Shown here: piece after piece, positions 53,301-63,700 of the stretch
Position numbering within the stretch: the stretch's first letter is position 1
How the letters are laid out: every line of letters begins with the position of its first letter
Assembly (NCBI RefSeq): GCF_037392515.1
Contig: NC_090280.1
Span: 23,007,118 to 23,071,117 of the forward strand
Direction: 5' to 3'
Origin: Haliotis asinina
Taxonomy: Eukaryota; Mollusca; Gastropoda; Lepetellida; Haliotidae
Length of the DNA stretch: 64,000 nucleotides
The notes under the pieces: generated by a model
What the model was told of the DNA's origin: nothing
Seen by the model: the letters and a program-made list of their open reading frames with translations, nothing else
The model's database searches: none
Translations under genes and position numbers: made by a program

Positions 53301-56044
53301 CTATTCCACTTTTAGTGTTGATCACATCTACATCTGCTAGCCTTGTCGAGTCTAGGCTCACCAATATAAGACTCCCAGTTTCAAAGATCTTACTGTTGTC
53401 ACGAAAATATTACATTCAAATGCAAACGACGACACATTACACACATTCTGTTTTTGTTCCTCTAAGTCATACGTGTACGTATCAGTCAGGTATTCCGACT
53501 GGATGGTCGACCGAGACCGCAGCAGGGCAAACGTCAAATGTTTTCTTTCTACGAGCTGGATAGCCGCTCAACTGTGATTTTGTTAACAGTGGGAATCTAC
53601 AGTCAACTGTATTTTGCATGTACACGTCCGATATTGTCATTTGTATGCTCCGCCTGACCAACGTTGACAGTTCGAGTCATGTATTATCTTGACGTTCCTG
53701 TATATCTCATCTCATGCCCTTACGATTATATCTCTAATGATCAGTGCCTGTACCAGATATTGTCAACGTTTCATGCATTTTACCGTATTCTTAATTGTAA
53801 ACCCAATGTTGTCACGATTTTAAAAAGAAGCGTTTTTGAGGACAAAAGCCCCATGAGTGAGTGGGTTGAGTTTTACGCCGCACTCAGCAATATTCCAGCT
53901 ATATAGCAGCGGCCTATAAATAATCGAGTCTGGACCAGACAATCCAGTGATCAATAACATGACCATCGATCTGCGCAAATGGGAACCGATGACATGTGTC
54001 AACCAAGTCAGCGAGCCTGACCACCCCATTCCGTTAGTCGCGTCCTACGACAAGCAGAGTCGCCTTTTATGGCAAGCATAGGTTGCTGAAGGCCTATTCT
54101 ACCCCGGGACCTTTACGGGTACTCGTCGATAAATCACTGTAGATTATTTTTCCCATAATTTTCCCATAGTTTTCAGGGTCAAATCACACACTCCTGACAC
54201 ACACACCCGTTCTTACTCACAGAGGACATCCAGTATATGTCCGTGACTCCAGTCAGACACCAGACCCTCCTCCACAGCCCGGCAAATGTAGGTGTCTCCC
54301 TGGCTCGCTCTGCTGACGTGGGGTATTGTCAGGTCATCTCCACCTGTAGGAGACTCATCACCAGATTCTAGCAGGGTCATGTCCCTCCTCCAGATGTAGG
54401 TCATGGTCAGTGGGGGATGGTCCGGGGGTAGACTCCGGGAGGAGGAGGAACATGTGAGGGTGACATTCTCACCTGATACAGGTGAGGCATGTCCGGTGAT
54501 AGTAGGTGTGGCTGGCTTCTCTGTGAAAAATGTAACAGATGATCCGAGACTTTAACACCAGAGCCAATAAACATGGTTTTACTAAATGTGTGGTTGGCCT
54601 CTCTGTGAAAAACGTTTTAAAATATGAATCCAATGAGACATGATAAACTGAATGAACTAAATGCTCTGACACTTTTATTTATTAAGTATTCGCCTTTATT
54701 GTCAATTAAATAAGCGCCAGCGACTCCCTAATACTCCTAACCGGTTTGTTGATTAAAAGTACATGTACGACACAACTACATTCCCCTTGGTCAAATGAAT
54801 AAATCTTTTGCCCGGAGAGAGGGGGTTGGCTGGATTGACCCCAAGGTGCGTCGCAAAAATCACGTTAGATATGCTGGATGTTGTTACAGACAGATAGTTT
54901 ATTTGACATATCACAGGATCTGAAAGTATAAAACTAGCACGCTCCTGGCGTTCAGAGAAGTTGTCTAGTCCATCACAGCGTTCCATCAGCTCACGTCTGA
55001 TATCATCACATAGTGGACATCTTAAAAGGACATGACATTCGTCTTCGTCTTCATCTGTACAAATAGAGCATGTTACACTTTCGGGATTCGGATTAGACAG
55101 GTGGATTCGGATATACTGCGAGTAAGTTGTTGGTTGGACTGTTGTTTTAACACCGCACTTAACAACATTCCATATATATGTCGGCGATCTGTAAATAATC
55201 GAGTCTAGACCAGACACCCCGGTGATCAACATCATGAGCATACATCTATTCAATTGGGATACGATGACATGTGTCAACCAAGTCAGCGGATCTGAGTACC
55301 CGATCCCGTTAGTCGCCTCTTACGACAAGCAAGGGGTAATGAAGATCAATTCTACCCCGGATCTGTGAGTAGGCTTGCAAGCGCACGCATGCACACGCAT
55401 GCACGCACGCACACACGCACGTCTTTATATATCCTTAATTACGTTTTAATGTAGGCGCATCCTTTTACTTATATACCGTAATTCTGTTAACTCCACTCAG
55501 TACTCACGTGCTACAACGAGGACCTGTCTACATCCAGTAACTTCCTCTCCATTGGTTCCCTGACAGTAGTAAGTACCAGCTTCCTGTACAGTAACATTGT
55601 AGATGGTAAACCTCAGCTGTCCGGTCTGTGATGGTGAGTCCTCCCCGGTGTATCTGATCCTGGTCCTGTAATCGGTGTGACTGTTACTGAATACCATTAC
55701 ACGGTGTGCCTTGGGTTTGACCACTAACAGTCTCTTAGATACCGAACCATCCACCCATACACAATATATAAAGCTGACATTCTCTGGGTTCATGGCCATG
55801 GTAGCGTCTTCACCAACGCGTGTAACAGTGTATGGGTATCCAGTTGTCATGGAGACTAGAGCTGTATACGAAAAGGTAATTAGAATCAGAACTCAGTAAC
55901 AGTAGATACGTTGACACGTTAGACGTTGCGAAAGATTAAACTGAAAAGCAACTTAATCAGAGATTCAATATATATTTCAGTTTTCGAAGACAGATACATA
56001 CCAAACCCATATAGAGCTACGGACGCAGTGACACCCAGAAACAT
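47126..56044 (-). CDS. Ig-domain transmembrane receptor gene B (complete)
   Basis: Minus-strand exons: 56044-56002, 55861-55508, 54520-54221, 53140-52874, 52293-52171, 50124-50103, 49725-49670, 49333-49312, 48957-48920, 48357-48241, 47670-47655, 47309-47126. They sum to 1542 nt, a continuous frame of 513 residues. Order: signal peptide 1-14, V-like Ig 15-132, C2-like Ig 133-232, I-set-like Ig 233-321, transmembrane 322-362, tyrosine cassettes 363-408 (YEEI, YQEI), second transmembrane 409-447, tail 448-513 (YLTV, YERL). Every junction has AG/GT, and lengths equal those of locus A except in the V exon. It is convergent with locus A. The likely role is a cell-surface receptor recruiting SH2-domain proteins. 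Skipping either transmembrane exon keeps the frame. No named orthologue recognised. Confidence 0.8.
47655..47670 (-). CDS. Gene B micro-exon 3 (16 nt)
   Basis: Between 'ttacttgcag' and GTACAC on the minus strand; encodes about ENQDNR across its borders. Confidence 0.65.
47770..47845 (-). mobile_element. tRNA-type SINE 1 head
   Basis: Minus strand: 'ggtaggccagtggatagggt' and B box 'caggttcgattcccc'. Only the tRNA-like head is clear. Confidence 0.5.
47945..48110 (-). mobile_element. SINE 2, strongly decayed
   Basis: 'tcaacaatatcccagct' and 'gtcgatttacgcaactggga' match the family; the middle is scrambled. Confidence 0.45.
48241..48357 (-). CDS. Gene B second transmembrane exon
   Basis: 117 nt, phase 1-1. 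DANVDDIVPIVAVYSIM, a Val/Ala-rich helix, then CRDVK. See the locus A counterpart. Confidence 0.85.
48920..48957 (-). CDS. Gene B tyrosine exon 2 (YQEI)
   Basis: 38 nt encoding REDENDGSYQEIE, identical in protein to locus A. Confidence 0.85.
49092..49232 (-). mobile_element. SINE 2, decayed
   Basis: 'gccacactcagcaatatgac' and 'agcttttacgacaagtatgg'; intronic. Confidence 0.5.
49312..49333 (-). CDS. Gene B micro-exon 2 (22 nt)
   Basis: After 'actttcag' on the minus strand, ending at GTGAGT; encodes about ERGCARHR. It differs from locus A (ETGYADYR) and resembles micro-exon 1 instead. Confidence 0.65.
49670..49725 (-). CDS. Gene B tyrosine exon 1 (YEEI)
   Basis: 56 nt, phase 2-1, encoding VVTYTRDADTGGGYEEIV. 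YEEI is the textbook optimal ligand of Src-family SH2 domains when phosphorylated. Confidence 0.85.
50103..50124 (-). CDS. Gene B micro-exon 1 (22 nt)
   Basis: Between 'gtttcag' and GTGAGT; encodes about GRGCTYNR. Confidence 0.65.
50247..50303. repeat. 18-base tandem repeat, three copies
   Basis: 'gtagaacgacatgttt' units with small changes, in an intron of gene B. Confidence 0.7.
50640..51250 (+). mobile_element. Decayed Tc1-like relic
   Basis: A plus frame shows ILFTDES, a stop, then FHL at about 50918-50950 (family LFTDESRFHL). Upstream and downstream blocks look like other parts of a Tc1 transposase in shifted frames. Many breaks, no inverted repeats seen. It lies in a gene B intron; locus A has no equivalent insertion. 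Confidence 0.45.
51990..52075. repeat. (CACACG)n microsatellite
   Basis: Long run of 'cacacgcacacacgcacaca' type, next to the first transmembrane exon of gene B. Confidence 0.85.
52171..52293 (-). CDS. Gene B first transmembrane exon
   Basis: 123 nt, phase 1-1. Stalk RELHESGVVSIVPVTAVCS, Ile/Val-rich helix, then GRKQRRG. Confidence 0.9.
52617..52873 (-). other. Intron read-through frame after the gene B I-set exon
   Basis: Unspliced reading from the 52874 donor stays open for 84-85 codons to a stop at 52617. Intron retention would therefore give a soluble receptor with a long novel tail. In copy C the same frame stops after about 22 codons. The length may be chance. Confidence 0.3.
52874..53140 (-). 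CDS. Gene B I-set-like Ig exon
   Basis: 267 nt, phase 1-1: YGPDQIQFHG, VTVRCSADCNPAC, VTWWD, SGHYTCHVNNSHG. Ends GTAAGG. Confidence 0.9.
53853..54123 (-). mobile_element. SINE 2 copy
   Basis: Same insertion as 33487-33770: 'gagtgagtgggttgagtttt' tail to 'ccccgggacctttacgggta'. Confidence 0.75.
54221..54520 (-). CDS. Gene B C2-like Ig exon
   Basis: 300 nt, phase 1-1. KPATPTITGHASP linker, VTLTC, YIWRRD, YICRAVEEG, ending SDWSHGHILDVL. Confidence 0.9.
54753..55130 (-). mobile_element. LINE ORF2 C-terminal fragment (better copy)
   Basis: Open minus frame with CSICTDEDEDECHVLLRCPL, DDIRRELMERC and ERQERASFILSDP. A zinc-knuckle-type end of a LINE reverse-transcriptase protein. Present in both duplicates, so older than the duplication. 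It lies in the intron between the V and C2 exons. Confidence 0.5.
55145..55355 (-). mobile_element. SINE 2 copy beside V exon B
   Basis: 'tgtcggcgatctgtaaataa' to 'gttagtcgcctcttacgaca'. Equivalent to 35770-35975. Confidence 0.65.
55508..55861 (-). CDS. Gene B V-like Ig exon
   Basis: 354 nt, phase 1-1. VSMTTGYPYTVTRVGED, MAMNPENVSF, YCVWVDGS, a six-residue longer middle than copy C (NSHTDY), then VQEAGTYYCQGTNGEEVTGC. No strand-B cysteine. Confidence 0.85.
56002..56044 (-). CDS. Gene B signal-peptide exon
   Basis: 43 nt from ATG at 56044 to the GTATGT donor: MFLGVTASVALYGF. An upstream in-frame ATG (56137) would add 31 residues (start MTIRKYCPVK). The 43-nt length shared with locus A favours the downstream start. 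Confidence 0.7.
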
Positions 56045-56217
56045 AGTCACTGCTGTGAGCAGAAACTGACAGATGCAGTGTCTGATATAATGCGTCGCAT
56101 AATGTAGTTTCACTGGACAATATTTCCTTATAGTCATTTCCCGATGAACCTTACGTTGTGCCAAGATATTGCCCTGTGAATAATATATGTTTTTTGTGAA
56201 CATGTCCTCCATCAACG

Positions 56218-56575
56218 CCCATATGGGTGCAATGTGTGAAGCCCATTTCTGGTGATCCCCCACTCATTCAGTCACTGACTGACCGGTTCACTCATTCACC
56301 CACTCACTCACCATTCAACTACTCACGCACCAACGGATTCATCCACTACCTCATCCACCTATTCACTCACTCACCCACTCATTTACTCAACACCCACTCA
56401 CTCATTCACTCACCCACTCAGTCACTCACCGACGTACCTATTCGCATCCTTCTTCGCCCACTGATTTACCCGCCCACTCACTCGCTCACCGACTCACCAA
56501 CTTTTTTTGACACACTCACTCACCCACTGATTCAGCCTTTCAAAAATTAATTCACAAATTCACCCACTGATTCCC
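56218..56575 (+). repeat. SINE 1 body with CACTCA minisatellite
   Basis: As at 36818-37190, slightly different unit number. Confidence 0.7.
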
Positions 56576-57414
56576 CAATCACCTTTCACTTTCACTGCTT
56601 GTGCTGAAAAGTACTGTGTTTGACTCGGGCTATTGCTACAAGTGATACCTATTTAAAACATTGATAATCTGTCCACAAATCTGACATGACGTGAAAACGC
56701 AAACAAATGAGTATTAAATGCTAAAATCTCAGTGTTTACAAAAACATATTTTCGCCTCCTCCACAGCAAGACTGCTTAATTTGAATACTCCCCTCTACCC
56801 AAACACCACTGGAACCCAACCACGCACACCGAGATTCACGCTCTCGTGAACTCTCAAGTGTAATATTCCCTCTATCAAACATTTACTGTTTGACCAGCCA
56901 CGTCTTTCTCCTCTCTCACGGACACACATACAAAATATAATGCAGTACGAATATGGCAGGTGACATTTTGATGTAAAGGATGAAACACCACTCCGAGGTT
57001 TTGGTAGCAGGTGTAAACCAGCGGAGGAGGGAAATCCCAGGGGTAGAAGGCCGGGGCGATTTTACCAACTCCAAGGGTGGCCACGATGACAATGGTTAAG
57101 CTGCGTTAATTATTCCACGTTTTCCGTGGAAATATGACTTAGTCTGTGATTAAGGGGATATCATCTTGTCCAGAGCAGATCTCCTACACTATAAATGCTA
57201 GCTTCATAGAACTTGGTACACATGCCAAGCATGATTGATCCCTTTCGGGGATTAGACCCGGACATGACGTTTTTGAGGTTCCCATGTCCTTAGCAGATCA
57301 ACCAAACGTTTGCTTTATCAAACGTGGTACACATGTTCGCTATGTTCACCATGATTCCTAGATGTGTCTTTCGGGTGTTGCACCAGTGTGTGAAATTTGT
57401 TTGTGATTTTTGGT

Positions 57415-57465
57415 TTGTTTGTTTGTTTGGTTGGTTGGTTGGTTGGTTGGTTGGTTGGTCGTTTT
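57415..57465. repeat. (GGTT)n/(GTTT)n microsatellite
   Basis: 'ggttggttggttggttggtt' run, longer than in the sister copy near 38065-38090. Confidence 0.85.
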
Positions 57466-57888
57466 TTTTCTTTGTTTCCATGACAAGACGTTTGACATTG
57501 AAATTGGAACAGAAGCTTAAAACTGTTCACTATTACTTCACCAACCTTGGCATATGGATAGGCCTGGTGGTATAGTGACACCTTCTTTTAGGTTTGGATT
57601 TCTGAATAAAATATTTTTGGCGTTTAGATGGCAACAACTTCGACCTCGACTGACTTTGGTGGTAGTGTTCTTTAAACCTTACAAGCCTCCCACTCTGCCA
57701 TATGCACAGCAAAACACTGGCCTACAGTTGCAGGGGATATTGATGACTTTTGTCTTAATGGTTCGTTCCTATTGATAGCAGGGTAATTATTTAGAGAGAG
57801 ATTCAATCTACACACCTCAAAGAATATACAAATATTCCTTTTAAACCTCGTTGCAAAATGCCTGCGATACTTGTGATCAAATTCCGTC

Positions 57889-57960
57889 CTTCACTTGATG
57901 AAGTGGAAGGAAGTAGTCCAGAAACGTCATGTTGTAAATAACAAAGACGTTGTAAATCCA
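57889..57960 (+). ncRNA. Decayed hammerhead-like motif
   Basis: Duplicate of 38531-38602 with TTGATGA instead of CTGATGA, so the core is damaged. GAAA and stem III (ACGTC replaced by ACGTCAT...GACGT) remain. Confidence 0.4.
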
Positions 57961-58737
57961 TACACGATGGAGTGGTTTCTCAGAAAGCTTCTCCACAGTG
58001 ACCGACTCTTGGTAGACTTGGTGAAGGACTTCACTTGATGTACATCACATCACTGTACTGTCGAGCAGTACATCACCATCAACAAAACCTTCCAACTTCA
58101 AACCTTGGCACACAGAGCATAGCTGTGGAATTCCTTGTTTTCGTTATGAGTCTTGACATGCATCATCAGAGGATCATCACATAAATAAATATGTGAAAAG
58201 TACACAATAAGATTCTACCATGAAGAGCCTCCACATTAATCAAAACCCGGCCTACCGAATTGATTGGCATACACAAAGGATTAAGAGATTTAGAAGCGTT
58301 AGAATGGAAAATTCTAAAACAGTGAATCACCATGTTTGAAAGGTATTTTTGACTAATAAGAATGAAGGAAACAGCTATTTGAGCTGCATTGCAACATAGC
58401 CGTTACAGACAATAAAATCGGTGATTTATGGATTAAGCATGAGCCAAAGTGAATCAATGTGTTGCAATATGGAAAGAACTAGATGACATTGAAAACTCTG
58501 TATCTGAAACAGTTAATACAGCTTCTACAGGTACAGTTACGTTCTATCTGAAGTGTTCCCAAAACGTTAGTGAAAAGACACTGAGAGAGCTTTGAAATGA
58601 AAAGTCAAGGGCTGTTTGAGTATAGGTAGGTTCGATTCTCCTTCTATGAAAACTTGCTGAAGTATGTTGCATTTTTGGCATTCATGCCATAAATGGTACA
58701 TTATGTGACCAGTTTATATGCTTTGCTTATAATAGTC

Positions 58738-59546
58738 GCGCCCCCACAGGGTGTCATACCTCTTCGTGGTGTGGGGGAGGCAATGCCTTCGGTAGCGAAA
58801 TGACACCATTCCTGCTCTTCCTCTTTTCCAGCTTTCCTGTCTCCTTTCCCATGCTTTACCTTGAACTGTTCCTCTGATCCAGTCTTTTGTCCTGCTTTGC
58901 TGTCACTTATGCTTTTGGCTATTCTATCCTATCGCTTTCCTTACCAACCCGTGGGGTCCCCGGGTTTAGAATTGGTCCCCAGTATCCTTATGCTGGTCGT
59001 AGAAGGCGACTGAAATGAGGCGGCCTGTTGGCCGTGGGCTGCAGCCTACTGTCGGGGGAGGATGGTTGTCTGGTGGTTGAGGGGTCAGGCCATTGGCAAT
59101 TATATGACCTGACCTCAACACACCACTTTGACCCGGACTTCCCCTAGAGGGGCGGCCAAGTGGGCTCGTCTTGGTCAATCGGCTGGTCACGCCATGCCCT
59201 AGGAAGTCATACTTTATTGTGGCCAACATATAGTGATTATTGATGTGTATTAAATGTACTAAAGCTCAGACGTTTCTTTGCCACCATCTTCCTAGAAGGC
59301 GGTGGCTCATGAGCCAAACTGTTGGTTTGAATTCGTTCAGTTTGAAGCTGAGAAAGGCTTGTTCTCTGATAGCGGGGAGGACTCTCCCTTTCTTCAGTGG
59401 ATGACTGGGCAGACCTTACTTAGCAGTGTATATCATCCCTGTATCCCTGGTGCCAGTCTGCTGGAGATCCGCAGACAGTGGCACCGCCCTTGTTGGTGCT
59501 CGGTGGCGGGTGGGGAGCAGGGATGACGAACTTACTAAATCTCACC
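58738..59546 (+). promoter_or_regulatory. 5' UTR of the LINE
   Basis: GC-richer than the surroundings, with no long sense ORF. Contains 'ctggtcgtagaaggcgactg' near 58994, resembling the 'cttgtcgtaagaggcgacta' block of SINE 2. It is expected to hold an internal promoter, but none can be pinpointed. Confidence 0.5.
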
Positions 59547-60704
59547 ATGTCTTCCAAAACAACCGCCAAGAAAAGACATTTGTATTCTAGCTCATCTGAC
59601 GAAGAAGTTGAAACAAATCCATTAAAGTCAAGTCACTGGTCCAAATTTATTGTCATTGAAGGTCAGGAATCTGCTGCAGTAAAACTCAACCCTTTTGCAG
59701 TAGAAAAGGCAGATATGAGTGAAGAGGAAATCGTTCATGCCCTCTCCCCACAAGGAGTATCCCATATTAAACGTTTCTCTCTGAAGAAACCAACTGGAAC
59801 CATTGTCACTAATACCTATTTGATTACTTTTGCATGTGCTCAACTTCCAAAGGAAATTCGAGCAGGCTATTGTAATATCAAAGTGGACACCTATATCCCA
59901 CCTCCACTACGGTGTTACAAATGCCAAAAGTTCGGCCATGGTGCGAACTCGTGCAGGAATTCAAAGGCTTGTTTTCGCTGTGGCTCATCAGAGCATGAAG
60001 GCTCAGAATGTAATGAGGAGGCACGTTGTGTCAATTGCTCGGGTCATCACCCAGCATTCTCAAAGCAGTGTCCAGTCTTCCAAAAAGAAAATGACATAGT
60101 AAAAATGAAAACACAAAGAAACATCACCTACTATGAAGCCAGAACTATCGTTGAAGGAAATCTGCCTAATATCAACCAATCTTACTCTGCAGCTGCTTCT
60201 CAATCAATTAGAAAGACCACTTGCTCAGCCTCTTGTCAAACTGACTTTACATGGCTTGAGGCAGAACAACCTAAACAAATCTCCCTTAAGTCAGCTCACT
60301 CTCAGACAGATAGCTCTTCTCAACCTTCTAATTCTACCAAATCTTTAGATTCTTCAACCTCTAAACAACAAAACCCTAAAAATTCTGGCCGAGTCTCCAA
60401 GGGAGAATTAGACCCCGTCCAACAATTCTACGAATTGCAATCATCCCCAAATAGCCAAAAAGCGCAGAAGCACGCTAAAACCAAATCCAACAAACAGATT
60501 GATTTACAACCAAAAACAGTTGAAACTAGGAATTCCTATGAAGTCTTTGAAAATATGGAACTTGGTCCTTCCTCTAGAACCCCCAGCCCATCACCTTCTC
60601 GTGATGAACATACGCCTCGGTCTAGAGGTGGCAACCGTTCTTATTCTTCCAGTAGAAGAAGAAGAGGGAGATCTCCAATTCTTCCTCCAAGTAAGCATCC
60701 TTAA
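59547..60704 (+). CDS. LINE ORF1, zinc-knuckle nucleic-acid-binding protein
   Basis: 385 residues from ATG 59547 (context ACCATGT, better than the in-frame ATGs at 59478 and 59523) to TAA 60702-60704. An N-terminal RRM-like region is followed by three CCHC knuckles at about residues 127-185: CYKCQKFGHGANSC, CFRCGSSEHEGSEC and CVNCSGHHPAFSKQC. Then comes a long Ser/Gln/Lys-rich low-complexity tail ending in an Arg-rich RRRRGR segment. It binds LINE RNA in the retrotransposition particle. The frame is intact. The stop is followed after two bases by the ORF2 ATG, suggesting termination-reinitiation. Confidence 0.85.
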   Translation: MSSKTTAKKRHLYSSSSDEEVETNPLKSSHWSKFIVIEGQESAAVKLNPFAVEKADMSEEEIVHALSPQGVSHIKRFSLKKPTGTIVTNTYLITFACAQLPKEIRAGYCNIKVDTYIPPPLRCYKCQKFGHGANSCRNSKACFRCGSSEHEGSECNEEARCVNCSGHHPAFSKQCPVFQKENDIVKMKTQRNITYYEARTIVEGNLPNINQSYSAAASQSIRKTTCSASCQTDFTWLEAEQPKQISLKSAHSQTDSSSQPSNSTKSLDSSTSKQQNPKNSGRVSKGELDPVQQFYELQSSPNSQKAQKHAKTKSNKQIDLQPKTVETRNSYEVFENMELGPSSRTPSPSPSRDEHTPRSRGGNRSYSSSRRRRGRSPILPPSKHP

Positions 60705-60706
60705 TT

Positions 60707-63700
60707 ATGGCCCCACACCTTATACAGTGGAACTGTAGAGGTCTTAGGAACAACCTTCCCGACTTGCAACTCTTGTCACAGGACTTCAATCCTGTGGCAT
60801 TTTGCCTCCAAGAGACGTATATGAAAGAGACTGATCATTTTGATTTTAGACGATATAGTGGATATCACTCATTTTCACCTGCTAATGCAGATAAAGCTAC
60901 AGGTGGCTCTTCTATATTGGTTAGGCAGGGCATCATTCATAGCCCTGTTCCATTAAAAACCTCAATGCAAGCAGTTGCTCTCAGAATAACATTACAAATT
61001 GTTTTTACATTGTGTTCTATTTATATCCCTCCTTCAGCTCATTGTACACAGTCTGAGCTGCAGGAGATATATGATCAGTTACCTCAACCATGCGTTATCA
61101 TGGGCGACCTCAATGGTCATAACCCTTTGTGGGGAATTAATGATTGTAATGGTCGTGGTAAGCTGCTTGAAAATTTCATTTTAAATAACGACCTGTGCAT
61201 TATGAATGACGGGTCACACACATATTTACATCCCTGCTCAGGGACATATTCAGCTCTAGATTTAACGCTATGTAGCCCTAGTTTATACAGTGATTTATCT
61301 TGGTCAGTTCATGATGATCTTTGTGGTTCTGACCACTTTCCCACTCTATTATCAGTCTCAGACACATGTAGTGATTCTACTTTGCCACAGTGGAATTTCA
61401 ACAAGGCAGACTGGCCTCGTTTCCAGCTGCTTTGTGAGGATGAAATTTCAAGTAAATCATTTGTTGATGCAAGAGATCCTATTCAAGCGTTCTCTGATAC
61501 ACTTTTAAATATAGCAAACAAGACCATTCCTAAGACCTCTGGTGTTCCACGTACTCGTAAACCTTGGTTTACGAGTGAATGCAAACAAGCTCGAAAAGTA
61601 AGGAAGAAGGCTGAAAAGTACTTCAGCCGACATCCTACCGGCCACAATCTAGGTCAACTCAAAATTAATGCTGCCAAGGCCCGTCGCTGCTATAAATCAT
61701 CAAAGCATGGGTCTTGGCATAAGTATGTTTCCAAGATTAATTCTCGGACCCCAATTTCAAAAGTTTGGAACATGATTGCCAAAATTAGAGGTAAAGGTTC
61801 TAAATCCTCTGTTCAACATTTAGTTGTTGGAAATGACACTTTAACTGATAAGTCTGATATCTCTAACAAATTGGCTGAAACTCTGGCAAAACATTCGTCT
61901 TCTGATAACTATGTGCCAGAGTTCCAGCGATATCAGAAAACTCAGGAAAAGTCCAAAATTGATTTCTCTTCAGACAATGGTGAAGAGTATAATGACAAAT
62001 TTTCTATATCCGAACTGCTTGCTGCTTTAAATAAAGCTCATGATACAGCACCGGGGCCTGATAACATACATTATCAGCTGTTGAAACACTTGCCCCAGTC
62101 ATCTCTAGAATCTTTACTTCACATTTTTGACAAAATTTGGACTTCTGGCAATTTTCCAACCTCTTGGCGTAATGCTACCATAGTTCCTGTAGCTAAACCA
62201 GGCCGAGATGCCACTGATCCGTCTAACTATAGACCGATCTCGCTGACTAGCTGTGTTTGTAAAACAATGGAACGAATGATCAATGACCGCTTGGTGTATT
62301 ATTTAGAATCCAACCATCTTATTTCTGATATTCAGTGTGGATTCAGAAAGAACCATAGCATCTCGTTCGATTGGAATCATATGTTAAGGATGCTTTCATT
62401 GCCGGTGACCATGTTGTGTCGATCTTCTTTGATCTTGAGAAAGCATACGACACAGCATGGAAACATGGTATTTTAAAAGATTTACATTCATTAGGCCTCC
62501 GTGGCCGATTACGAGAATTCATTTCTAAATTTCTGAGTAACAGACAGTTTAAGGTCCGTGTGGGCACCACTTCTTCTGATTATTTTCAGCAAGAGCAAGG
62601 TGTCCCACAGGGCAGTATCCTGTCTGTTACTCTTTTTAGCATTAAGATAAACAGTCTGTCAAAAGTTTTAAATAATAATACTGATAGTTCTCTTTTTGTT
62701 GATGATTTTAATGTATCATGTCGTGGCAAACATATGCAGACCATCGAGAGGCAGTTACAACTGTGCCTCAATAAAATCCACAGATGGTGCTTGGAAAATG
62801 GCTTTAAGTTTTCTATGACAAAGACCAATTGTATACATTTCTGCCGTAAAACAAGTTGCCACAAAGCACCAAATCTTTATTTGAATAAACATCCTATTAA
62901 AGTTGTGGATGAAGTCAAGTTTCTTGGTCTTATTTTTGACAGACGTCTCACTTTCAAACCTCACATTAAGCAACTGAAACTTAAGTGCTTGAAGGCATTA
63001 GATATCATTAAAGTTGTTTCTAACACTAAATGGGGTGGCGACCAAGCCACACTCCTCAATCTCTACCGTTCCTTAGTCCGTCCCAAGCTGGACTATGGTT
63101 CTATCGTTTATGGTGGGGCCACTAAGGCCACTTTAAAGCTACTGGACCCTGTCCACCACCAGGGTCTCAGACTCTGCATGGGGGCGTTTCGCACATCTCC
63201 GGTAGAATCTCTGTATGTGGAAGCTGCTGAGCTTCCACTGTCTCTAAGACGCATTATACTATCTTTGCAGTATATAACCAAATTAAAATCAAACCCTTCT
63301 AATCCTGCTTTTAACTGTGTTTTTAACCCAAAGTATTCTCACCGTTATGATAAAAAACCTAATGCTGTTCCACCCCTCGGCATCAGAATTAGAGAGCACA
63401 TATCTGCTGCTGACATTGATCTAAATCTTATTGCCGAATCCCGTCTTATATCTACATCACCATGGTGTATCGTTGAACCAGAGGTTGATGTATCACTTTC
63501 CAAGTTTAAAAATCAGAAACAAATGAATTGGTCTATCGGCAGGAATTTACTATCCTACAAGATAAGTATACTTCCTACTACCCTATTTTTACAGATGGAT
63601 CCAAGGATGGTGGTAAGGTTGCTTCTGCTGCCGTCTTTGGATCTGAAGCATTGTCTTTTCGGCTTCCAGACAATGCTTCTATATTTACAGCTGAGGCAAA

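Larger units (their letters stand above)
52367..58737. repeat. Segmental duplication, copy 2 (direct)
   Basis: See the entry at 32020. Its right end is hidden by the LINE that starts at 58738. Confidence 0.85.

Noticed and set aside
57324-57575. 83-codon frame with Trp/Gly/Val-rich run
   Set aside because: Produced by the GGTT microsatellite; the sister copy differs in length.
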